Below are positions 10,007 to 17,818 of a stretch of 64,000 nucleotides of DNA, piece by piece. The notes below the pieces were generated by a model. The model saw only the letters and a program-made list of their open reading frames with translations, was not told where the DNA came from and made no database searches. The stretch covers positions 76,153-140,152 of the forward strand of contig JAYRMR010000004.1 of NCBI GenBank assembly GCA_041912595.1, written 5' to 3'. The stretch comes from Roseateles_B sp041912595 (GTDB lineage Bacteria > Pseudomonadota > Gammaproteobacteria > Burkholderiales > Burkholderiaceae_C). The position numbers were made by a program, and so were the translations under genes. Every line of letters begins with the position of its first letter. The stretch's first letter is position 1.

Positions 10007-13000
10007 TCAGGCGTCGGCCGCGCCGGGCCCCGGCTCTTCCGGCAACCCCGGGCGCGACTGCCCGGACCCGACCATCTCCAGCCGGCCCGTCGCGGCCCAT
10101 TCGGCCAGCGGCCGGCGGCTCCACTCGCGCAGTTCCTCGAGCGTGTCGACGTTGGCCGACACCAGGCCCAGCCAGCCGTTGCGACCGCCGCGCTTCACGG
10201 CATAGAGCGCCGCGTCGGCCAGGTCCACCACCGTGCTCCAGTCCAGCCCGCGCGGGAACTTGGGCGAGAGCGGGAAGGCCGCGAAGCCGAGCGAGCAGGT
10301 CCGCCGCAGCAGCCGGCCGTCGTCCAGCCGGAACTCGTAGCGCGCCAGCGTGCGGCGTGCGCGCTCGGCCAGCTCGGCGGCGTGGTGGCGGTCGGTGTTG
10401 CGGGCCACGACGAGGAATTCCTCGCCCCCCCAGCGGATCAGGTAGTCCGCATCGCGGAAGACCTGGCGCAGCAGGGCCTGCATCTGGGCCAGCACGGCGT
10501 CGCCGGCCGCGTGGCCGTAGTCGTCGTTGACCTGCTTGAAGTGGTCCAGGTCGACCATGAAGAAGACGATGTCCTGCCCCGGCTCGCGGGCCAGGCGCTG
10601 CACCTCGCCCTCGTAGCCGCGCACCACGCTGTTGATGTCGGACTCGATGTGCTGGGCCAGGAAGCGGCGGTTGCGCAGGCCGGTCAGCGGGTCGGTGAGG
10701 CTCGCCTCCTTGAGCGCCTGGCTGAGGCTGACGAGCTCATGCGTGCGCTCCCGCACGCGGGCCTCCAGCACCGCCTGGGCGCGGCGCAGATAGCCGGTGC
10801 GCAGGTGCACGATGCCATAGACCCCCAGCAGCGCAAGGAGCACGCCACCGAGCCGCGCCCACCACGTCTGCCACCAGGCCGGCTGCACATGCAGCGGCAC
10901 CAGCAGCTCGTGCGGGCTCCACTGGCCGACGCGGTTGCTGCCCTGCACCTGCAGCAGGTAGCGGCCGGGGTCCAGGTTGGTGTAGCTGGCCATGCGCTGG
11001 CTGGCTTCGCTGTCGATCCAGTCCTTGTCGTAGCCCTGCAGCCGGTAGCGGTAGTTCAGCACCGCGGGATTGCTGAAGTCGAGCGCCGAGAACTCCAGGC
11101 TGAAATCGCGCTGGCCGGGCTTGAGGACGATGGTCTCGCCCACCGGGCCGGGCGGGGTGCGCTCGCCGGCGACGCGCATCTCGGACACCACCAGCGGGGG
11201 CTGGTAGGTCCAGGGCTTGAAGCGCCCGGCGTCGATGACGAGCACGCCCTTGCTGCCGCCGACCAGCATGCGGCCGTCGTCCAGCCGCGCGTAGGCCCGG
11301 AACCAGCCCGTGCCGAAGGCGGCGCCGTCCGCCACGCTGAGCTCGTGATGGCGGCCGCTCTTGGGATCGAAGACGGCGCGGTGGGTCCAGATGCGGCCCT
11401 GCTCGTCGTCCATCAGATTGGCACCGAAGGCCTTGCCGCCGAGGCCTTGCTTCTCGCTGACGCGCTCGAACAGCGCCTCCCGGTCCTTCCAGCCGTTGAG
11501 CCGGTGCAGGCCCGCGGCCGTGTCCACCCACAGGCGCTGCTGGCGATCGATCAGCAGGCCAAGCACCGAGTGGTTGGACAGCCCCGCGTCCGCCGGCGAG
11601 CGCAGCTCCTCGAGCTCGGACGCTCCCTTGGCCAGCAGATAGAGCCCGCCCTCGCCGCCGACCCACAGCCGCCCCTCGGCGTCCTCGGCCAGCGCATTGA
11701 CGTCCCCGCTGAGCTTGCGACCGCCCGTCAGCGTCACGCGCTGCAGCCGGTCCTGTTCGCGGTCGTAGTGGTAGAGCCCGTCCTGCGTGGCGACCCACAG
11801 CCGGCCGGCGCCATCGGCCATCAGCCGGCGCACGCGGCCCTTGCCGGCCGAGTAGTGGCCCAGCAGCTGCCGGGCCTCGTTGAAGCGGTACAGCGCCGTG
11901 TCGGTGCCGACCCAGACCTGGCCGTCCGGCGTCTGTGCCAGGCCGCCCACGCGGCCGCCCCGGAAGCCGGCGCCCTCCTGCGGGGCGATGTGACCGACGA
12001 GGCGCAGGTCGCGGTCGAGGATCGCCACGCCGCGCTCGTTCGTGCCCATCCAGACCGCGCCGCTGCGCAGCTGCAGGATGCTGCGCACGTCCGCCTGGGC
12101 CAGCGGGCTGTGCTCGTCGAGGTCGGCATGGCGCACCCACAGGCCGGCGTTGGCCGGGTTGTGCAGCTGCAGACCCCCGCCGTAGCTGCCCACCCAGATC
12201 CAGCCGGCCGCGTCGCGCAGCAGGGCGCGGACGTCGTTGCCGGCGAGGCCCCATGGGCGGCGGATGTCGTGCTGCAGGCGGCGCAGCAGGCGGCCGCTCA
12301 GGGGGTCGCGCTCCTCGATGCCGCTCGCCCGCGCCACCCACAGGCGCTGCGGGTCGGGCGCGACCATCGCATAGAGCGTGTCACGCCGGCCGGACTGCTC
12401 GCCCAGCTCGATCCACTGCAGCTGCGGCGAGGCCTTGCCCAGGCGCAGGAGGTCGCCCTGCTGCGTGCCCACCCAGAGATGGCCGTCGGGCGACTCGGCC
12501 AGCAGCGTGATGATGCGCTCGCCCAGCGGCCGGCCTTCGACCGACAGCGTCTCGAAGCGCTCGGCGCCCTTGCGCAGGCGCGCCACGCCGTTCCAGGTGC
12601 CGACCCAGAGATCGCCCCGGGTGTCGATGAACAGCGTCTGGATGCGGTCGTCCGGGAGGCCGCTGGCCGCGCCCTGGCGGAAGTGCGTGAACTGGCCGGT
12701 GGCCGGGTCGAAGCGGTCCAGGCCGCCGCCGATGGTGCCGACCCACAGCGTGCCGTCCAGCGCCTGGGCGAGCGCGCGCACCGTGCCGGGGGCGAGTGCC
12801 TGGGGGTCGTCGGGCTTGCTGCGGAAGAAGGTCCAGCGGTCGGTCTGCGGGTCGAAGCGCGCCAGGCCGTCGCTCTCGGTGCCGATCCACAGCACGCCTT
12901 CCTGCGAGGCCAGCAGCGAGCGCACAAAGCTCGTGCCGGCGGGGGTGTTGCGCTTGCTGTCGTTCCCGAGCTGGTAGGTGCGCAGCTGGTAGCCGTCGAA

Positions 13001-13270
13001 GCGGACGAGGCCGGCCGTGGTGCCGATCCAGATGAAGCCGCGGCCGTCCTGGGCCAGAGCGGACACGACGCCGTCGGTGATGGAGGCGACATCGCCCACG
13101 GCCTCGAAGCGCGGCTCGGTGAGGGTCGGCGCCGCCAGCGCGGCCGAGGCCGCTGCCGGGGGCTGCACCGCCGCCGCGGGCTGTGCCCGGGGTGCGGCCT
13201 GGGCGACCAGGGCCCCCGTGAGCAGGGGCAGGAGCAGACAGCGACGAAGACGGATGAAGCGGGCCAGCAT
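10007..13270 (-). CDS. Diguanylate cyclase with periplasmic two-component-type beta-propeller
   Basis: A 1087-residue membrane sensor. A signal peptide (residues 1-25) leads into 14 or so repeats of the two-component-regulator propeller type (motifs such as GxxWIGTxxGLxRFD), forming a periplasmic sensor from about 55 to 710. A Y_Y_Y domain follows (about 715-795, with the LEFSALDFSNP...YRYRL pattern), then one membrane helix near 806-825, a short coiled linker and a GGDEF domain. The active-site motif is GGEEF at 948-952, so it should make cyclic di-GMP from GTP in the cytoplasm. A possible RxxD inhibitory site was not evident. Propeller GGDEF proteins respond to unknown periplasmic signals. 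The C terminus has a proline- and glycine-rich tail. Confidence 0.93.
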   Translation of the reverse strand: MLARFIRLRRCLLLPLLTGALVAQAAPRAQPAAAVQPPAAASAALAAPTLTEPRFEAVGDVASITDGVVSALAQDGRGFIWIGTTAGLVRFDGYQLRTYQLGNDSKRNTPAGTSFVRSLLASQEGVLWIGTESDGLARFDPQTDRWTFFRSKPDDPQALAPGTVRALAQALDGTLWVGTIGGGLDRFDPATGQFTHFRQGAASGLPDDRIQTLFIDTRGDLWVGTWNGVARLRKGAERFETLSVEGRPLGERIITLLAESPDGHLWVGTQQGDLLRLGKASPQLQWIELGEQSGRRDTLYAMVAPDPQRLWVARASGIEERDPLSGRLLRRLQHDIRRPWGLAGNDVRALLRDAAGWIWVGSYGGGLQLHNPANAGLWVRHADLDEHSPLAQADVRSILQLRSGAVWMGTNERGVAILDRDLRLVGHIAPQEGAGFRGGRVGGLAQTPDGQVWVGTDTALYRFNEARQLLGHYSAGKGRVRRLMADGAGRLWVATQDGLYHYDREQDRLQRVTLTGGRKLSGDVNALAEDAEGRLWVGGEGGLYLLAKGASELEELRSPADAGLSNHSVLGLLIDRQQRLWVDTAAGLHRLNGWKDREALFERVSEKQGLGGKAFGANLMDDEQGRIWTHRAVFDPKSGRHHELSVADGAAFGTGWFRAYARLDDGRMLVGGSKGVLVIDAGRFKPWTYQPPLVVSEMRVAGERTPPGPVGETIVLKPGQRDFSLEFSALDFSNPAVLNYRYRLQGYDKDWIDSEASQRMASYTNLDPGRYLLQVQGSNRVGQWSPHELLVPLHVQPAWWQTWWARLGGVLLALLGVYGIVHLRTGYLRRAQAVLEARVRERTHELVSLSQALKEASLTDPLTGLRNRRFLAQHIESDINSVVRGYEGEVQRLAREPGQDIVFFMVDLDHFKQVNDDYGHAAGDAVLAQMQALLRQVFRDADYLIRWGGEEFLVVARNTDRHHAAELAERARRTLARYEFRLDDGRLLRRTCSLGFAAFPLSPKFPRGLDWSTVVDLADAALYAVKRGGRNGWLGLVSANVDTLEELREWSRRPLAEWAATGRLEMVGSGQSRPGLPEEPGPGAADA

Positions 13271-13367
13271 CCGGCCGATGTTAGCGGCCCCGCGCGACAG
13301 CCGTGGCCTTATCGGCCGCCCCGCCCCTTCAGGCAGGGGGAGGCGGCCACAGGCCGTCAGGTGGCCA

Positions 13368-14348
13368 TCAGTTGGCCAGCGAGGCGGTCAGGGCGTCGAT
13401 GCGCTCGAGCACCTCGGGGGTGAGCTTGGGCGTCAGCGTCAGCGCGGCGAGGTTGTCCTGCAGCTGGCTCATCCGGCTCGCCCCCAGGATCACGGTCGAC
13501 ACCCGCGGATTGCGGTTCACCCAGGCGATGGCCAGCTGCGCCACGTTGCCGCCCAGCTCGGCGGCGATGCCGGCCAGCTCCGCCACGGCGGCGTTGCGCT
13601 GCGGATGCTGGAGCTGCTCGCGCAGCCAGCCCATGCTCTCCAGCGCGCCGCGGCTGCCTTCCGGAATGCCCTCGCGGTACTTGCCGGTCAGCAGCCCCGA
13701 GGCCAGCGGGCTCCAGGTGGTCAGGCCAAGGCCGAGGTCCTCATACAGCCGCGCGTACTCCTGCTCCACGCGCTTGCGATGGAAAAGGTGGTACTGCGGC
13801 TGCTCCATCACCGGCTTGTGCAGATGGTGGCGCTCGGCGATCTCCCAGGCGGCGCGGATGTCCGCGGCGCTCCATTCGCTGGTGCCCCAGTAGAGCGCCT
13901 TGCCCTGCGTGATGATGTCGCTCATGGCGCGCACCGTCTCCTCGATGGGCGTGTGCGGGTCCGGGCGGTGGCAGTAGATGAGGTCGACGAAGTCCAGCTG
14001 CAGGCGCTTCAGCGAGCCGTCGATGGCCTGCATCAGGTACTTGCGGTTGAGCGTGTTCTGCAGATTGACGGTGCTGCCCTCGCGCTGCAGCCCCCAGAAG
14101 AACTTGGTCGAGACCACATAGCTCTCGCGCGCCCACTTGAGCTGCTTGAAGGCCTCGCCCATCACGCGCTCGCTGGCGCCCTGGGCGTAGACCTCGGCGT
14201 TGTCGAAGAAGTTGACCCCGGCGTCGCGCGCGGCGGCGAGCATCTCGACCGCGGCCTGCGTGTCCACCTGGTTGTGGTACGTCACCCAGGAGCCCAGGGA
14301 GAGCTCGGACACTTGCAGGCCGCTGCGGCCCAGTCGACGGTATTGCAT
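13368..14348 (-). CDS. Aldo/keto reductase (potassium-channel beta-subunit-like group)
   Basis: A 326-residue NADPH-dependent oxidoreductase with a (beta/alpha)8 barrel. The catalytic residues are visible as Asp49 and Tyr54 (DNAEVYAQG) and Lys82 (STKFFWG), with His127 in YCHRPD. The C-terminal VILGASRMSQLQDNL segment is the usual NADPH-binding part. Length and the LGSWVTYHNQ / DNAEVY / HRPDPHTPIEET motifs match the Kv-beta-like subgroup; the natural substrate is unknown. GAAGGA sits six bases before the ATG. The gene diverges from the UbiH-family gene with 177 bases between the two starts. Confidence 0.92.
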   Translation of the reverse strand: MQYRRLGRSGLQVSELSLGSWVTYHNQVDTQAAVEMLAAARDAGVNFFDNAEVYAQGASERVMGEAFKQLKWARESYVVSTKFFWGLQREGSTVNLQNTLNRKYLMQAIDGSLKRLQLDFVDLIYCHRPDPHTPIEETVRAMSDIITQGKALYWGTSEWSAADIRAAWEIAERHHLHKPVMEQPQYHLFHRKRVEQEYARLYEDLGLGLTTWSPLASGLLTGKYREGIPEGSRGALESMGWLREQLQHPQRNAAVAELAGIAAELGGNVAQLAIAWVNRNPRVSTVILGASRMSQLQDNLAALTLTPKLTPEVLERIDALTASLAN

Positions 14349-14525
14349 GCTGATTCCTTCGTGGTTCCGGGCTGAACGCCCATCCTGTGCCCATGGCAAC
14401 GGGCGCCAGCGTAGCCGAGCCGGCTCGCTATAGTGCAGATCTCCTGCAATACCGGGGCGCCGCCTGCGGGCATCTGTCGCCCGGGGGACGCCGCCCCGCC
14501 GCACCGCCACTGCACGCCCATCGCC

Positions 14526-15785
14526 ATGAGCACTGCCCACGAGCCCGCCGCCACCCCCGCCCCCTTGCGCATCGCCATCGTCGGTGCCGGCCCCGCGGGC
14601 CTGGGCCTGGCGCTGCTCACCGCCGGGCGGCTGCCGGGGGCGCAGGTCCATCTCTTCGACGCCCGCCCGCTGGACAAGGACATCAGCGGCGATCCCCGCA
14701 CCCTCGCGCTCTCGCTGGGCAGCGTGCAGCTGCTGCAGCGGCTCCAGGCCTGGAACGAGGCCGCCGCGCAGTCCATCCGGCAGGTCCATGTGAGCCAGGC
14801 GCCGCCCACGCTGCGGCACCCGGTCTTCGGCGAGGCCGGCCAGCCGGTGGTGAGCATCCACGCCCACGAGCAGGGCGTGGAGCGCCTGGGCGCCGTGCTC
14901 GCCTACGGTCAGCTGGTGGCGCCGCTGCAGGCCGCCTGGCTGCGCCACTGCGAGGCCCGCACGGGCCAGGCCTTCACGCGCTTCGGTCAGCCGGTGGCGG
15001 CTATCCGGGCCGTGGGCGACGAGGTGGAGGTGGATGCCGGCATCGCCGAGCGCTTCGACCTCGTGGTGATCGCCGAAGGGGGCGTCTTCGCCGAGCAGGC
15101 GCGCAAGAGCCTGAGCCATGACTACCGGCAGAACGCCTGGGTCGGCACCGTCAGCCTGGACCCCGCCTCGCCGCCGGGCGTGGCCTACGAGCGATTCACC
15201 CGCAACGGCCCGCTGGCGCTGCTGCCCCTGCCGCCCACGGCGCAGCAGGCGCGCCGCGCGGCGCTCGTCTGGTGCCTGCCGCAGGACGAGGACGAGGTCG
15301 CAGGGCTCACCGACGCCCAGCGCCTCACCGTCATCAACCAGCAGCTGCCGCCGGGCCTGCCGCCGCTGCTGGGCATCAGTCCGCTGAAGTGCTTCCCGCT
15401 GGGGCTCAACGCGGAGCGCAGCCTCGTCGAGGGGCGCGTGGTGCGCATCGGCAATGCGGCGCAGACCCTGCACCCGGTGGCGGGCCAGGGGCTCAACCTG
15501 GGCCTGCGCGATGCCTACGCGCTGGTGGAGGCGCTGTACCAGGCGCAGGACCGGCATCCGGCCGCGCCGCTCGCCGCGGCCGTCCCGCAGGCGCTGCAGC
15601 GTGTGCAGTGGCAGCGCGGCCCGGACCGCTGGAGCACCATCCTCGGCACGGACTTCCTCGCCCGCAGCTTCAGCTGGCGCTGGCCCGCGCTCCCCGCCCT
15701 GCGCAGCCTGGGCCTGGCCGCCCTGCAGGCGCTGCCGCCGGTGAAGAAGGCGCTGGCGCGGCAGATGATGTTCGGGCGGCGCTGA
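14526..15785 (+). CDS. UbiH/Coq6-family FAD-dependent hydroxylase
   Basis: A 419-residue flavoprotein monooxygenase. The FAD fingerprint GxGxxG is at 20-25, the second motif (SGDPRTLALS) follows at about 55-65, the dinucleotide-side DLVVIAEGG motif sits mid-protein, and the family signature GNAAQTLHPVAGQGLNLGLRDA runs from residue 309. These are characteristic of the aromatic-ring hydroxylases of ubiquinone synthesis (UbiH, UbiF, UbiI, UbiM). Which ring position it hydroxylates cannot be decided from sequence alone. The ATG at 14526 follows a GC-rich leader without a clear ribosome-binding site. It converges on the lanthipeptide exporter gene with only 18 bases between stops. Confidence 0.88.
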   Translation: MSTAHEPAATPAPLRIAIVGAGPAGLGLALLTAGRLPGAQVHLFDARPLDKDISGDPRTLALSLGSVQLLQRLQAWNEAAAQSIRQVHVSQAPPTLRHPVFGEAGQPVVSIHAHEQGVERLGAVLAYGQLVAPLQAAWLRHCEARTGQAFTRFGQPVAAIRAVGDEVEVDAGIAERFDLVVIAEGGVFAEQARKSLSHDYRQNAWVGTVSLDPASPPGVAYERFTRNGPLALLPLPPTAQQARRAALVWCLPQDEDEVAGLTDAQRLTVINQQLPPGLPPLLGISPLKCFPLGLNAERSLVEGRVVRIGNAAQTLHPVAGQGLNLGLRDAYALVEALYQAQDRHPAAPLAAAVPQALQRVQWQRGPDRWSTILGTDFLARSFSWRWPALPALRSLGLAALQALPPVKKALARQMMFGRR

Positions 15786-15803
15786 GACCGGCCCCGCGCC
15801 GGA

Positions 15804-17810
15804 TCAGGCCGCAGACGCCAGCCCGCCCTCCGCCAGCCGCGCCTGCAGCGCATACAGCTGCGCATACCCGCCGCCCAGCGCCATCAGCTCGGCATGCGTG
15901 CCGGACTCGACGATGCGCCCGGCGCGCAGGAAATGGATGCAGTCCGCCGTCTGGGCACTCGCGAGGCGGTGCGTGATGAGCACCACCGTGCGCTCCCGCC
16001 GCAGCTGCGCGAGGCTGGCATAGACGGCGGCCTCGGCCTTGGCGTCGAGCGGCGCCGTCGGCTCGTCCCAGATCGTCAGTGCCGCATCGCGGTAGAGGCC
16101 ACGCGCCACGGCCAGGCGTTGCCACTGCCCGGACGACAGCTCGATGCCGCCCTTGAACAGCCGGTTGAGCCGGGTCTTCCAGCCCTGCGGCAGCTGCGCG
16201 GCCACATCGTCGGCCTGCGCGGCCTGCACGGCGGCGCGAAAACGCAGCGCCTCCGCGGCATCCTCGGGCAGGCCAACGCGGCCGAGGCGCACGTTCTGCT
16301 CGGCGCTGTAGGGCCAGCGCAGCGGATGCTGGGGCACGATCAGCGTGTGGGCCAGGCGCTCGCGGGCATCCAGCAGCCGGCAGTCGATGCCGTCCCAGCA
16401 CAGGCGGCCGCGGGTCGGCTCGTACAGGCCCGCCAGCAGCTTGGCCAGCGTCGACTTGCCTGAGCCGTTCTCGCCCACCAGCGCCAGGGTCTGGCCCTGG
16501 TGCAGCGTGAGCTCGATGTCCTGCAGCACCGGGCGGTCCGGCGCGCCGGCATAGGCATAGCTCACGCCGTGCAGGGAAATGGTGCGGGGCGCGGCCAGTG
16601 CGGCAGCGATGGGCGCGTGCGACGGCACGGCGCCCGTCACGCCCGGCGCGCTCGGCTCCGGGCGGACGAAGGCGAAGTAGTCGTCGAGATACAGCGCCTT
16701 CTCCATCATCTGGTCCAGCGCCTGCACCAGCTGCCGCACGGCATCGAGGCTGGTGCGCATGCCCAGCGCGGCGGCGCCAGCCAGGGCGGGCGCGAGGCTG
16801 CCGCGGTCCACCAGCAGGAGCAGCCACAGATAGGCGAGCCCTTGCGCCACGCCGCTGAGCACGGCGCCGGCGGCCTTCGTGCGTGCGATGCCGGCCTTCA
16901 GCCGCGACAGGCTCTGCCGCAGGGCCTCGCTCACGCGGCGATGGCGCGCGCTGAGCAGCGGCTCCATCTGCAGCGCGCGCAGCTCGGCGGCCGGCTCGGG
17001 CTGGCTGGCAAGGTCCTGCAGCATCCAGCCCTGGCGGGACAGCGCGATGCTCTGGTCCCAATGGCTCTGCACGCACAGCAGCGCGCGGATGGCCGACCAC
17101 GCCTGCGGCAGCAGACACAGCAGCAGCACCGGCAGCAGCGCCGGATGCAGCACCGCCAGCGCCAGCCCCCCGGACACGAGGCCGATGCCGGCCCCCGACA
17201 GCGCCACCACCTGATCGACGATGCTCTCGACGTAATGCAGGCCGCGGTCCCGCGCGCGGTGCATGCGGTCCACGAACGCCGGGTCGTCGAAACGCTGCAG
17301 CGGTGCGCGCAGGCAGGCGTCGACGAAGTCCTGCTCCGCCGTGGCGATGAGCGTCGGGCTGAGGCGCGCGCGCAGCATCTCGGCCGCGGCGTCGAGTGCC
17401 AGCTTGCCGAGGTAGGCGGCCCCGAGGCCCAGCGCCGTGCCGAGCTGCCCGGCCAGCTGCTGGCTCAGCGGGCGAGCCAGCGCCTGAGCGTCCAGCACGG
17501 CCTGGAGCAGCTGGGCCCCGAGCACCAGCGTCAGCGCCCACAGCGCGCCCTCCAGCAGCTGGCAGGCCAGCACGCTGACGACGGCGCCAGGCCCCACGCG
17601 GCGCAGGAGCGCGAGGACCGGCGGCATCGCACGGGCCACGCGCCGGAAGAAGGCCCGGAAGCTGCCGAGCGAGGTGTCGGCGTCGCCCAGCTCCCAGTAG
17701 GGGTTGTCGGTGGCGATGAAGACGTCGTCGTCCCCCACAGCGGGCTCGGCCGCCCCGGGTGCGGGCGAGGCACGCTCCGGCGGCGGGGGCATCGCGGCGG
17801 CGCCGTCCAT
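15804..17810 (-). CDS. ABC exporter (fused permease and ATPase) of the lanthipeptide locus
   Basis: A 668-residue half-transporter: about 70 soluble residues, a six-helix permease domain (about 75-370), then the ATPase. Walker A is GENGSGKST with Lys452, the signature is LSSGQWQRLA, and Walker B ends in DEP with Glu583; an H-loop His follows in LITHRLAS. It presumably exports the lanthipeptide made next to it. Unlike typical LanT proteins, it has no N-terminal C39 leader peptidase: the first 70 residues contain no Cys/His pair. The preceding lanM stop overlaps a GTG at 17822 (GTGA) that could be the true start and couple translation; I list the ATG four codons later. Confidence 0.88.
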   Translation of the reverse strand: MDGAAAMPPPPERASPAPGAAEPAVGDDDVFIATDNPYWELGDADTSLGSFRAFFRRVARAMPPVLALLRRVGPGAVVSVLACQLLEGALWALTLVLGAQLLQAVLDAQALARPLSQQLAGQLGTALGLGAAYLGKLALDAAAEMLRARLSPTLIATAEQDFVDACLRAPLQRFDDPAFVDRMHRARDRGLHYVESIVDQVVALSGAGIGLVSGGLALAVLHPALLPVLLLCLLPQAWSAIRALLCVQSHWDQSIALSRQGWMLQDLASQPEPAAELRALQMEPLLSARHRRVSEALRQSLSRLKAGIARTKAAGAVLSGVAQGLAYLWLLLLVDRGSLAPALAGAAALGMRTSLDAVRQLVQALDQMMEKALYLDDYFAFVRPEPSAPGVTGAVPSHAPIAAALAAPRTISLHGVSYAYAGAPDRPVLQDIELTLHQGQTLALVGENGSGKSTLAKLLAGLYEPTRGRLCWDGIDCRLLDARERLAHTLIVPQHPLRWPYSAEQNVRLGRVGLPEDAAEALRFRAAVQAAQADDVAAQLPQGWKTRLNRLFKGGIELSSGQWQRLAVARGLYRDAALTIWDEPTAPLDAKAEAAVYASLAQLRRERTVVLITHRLASAQTADCIHFLRAGRIVESGTHAELMALGGGYAQLYALQARLAEGGLASAA

Positions 17811-17818
17811 GGCCGCGC

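Noticed and set aside
9974..13423. Very long open frame (over 1100 codons) on the plus strand opposite the diguanylate cyclase gene
   Set aside because: High GC keeps antisense frames open; it has no domain motifs and is rich in Arg, Ala, Gln and His typical of shadow reading, while the minus strand encodes a clear sensor protein.
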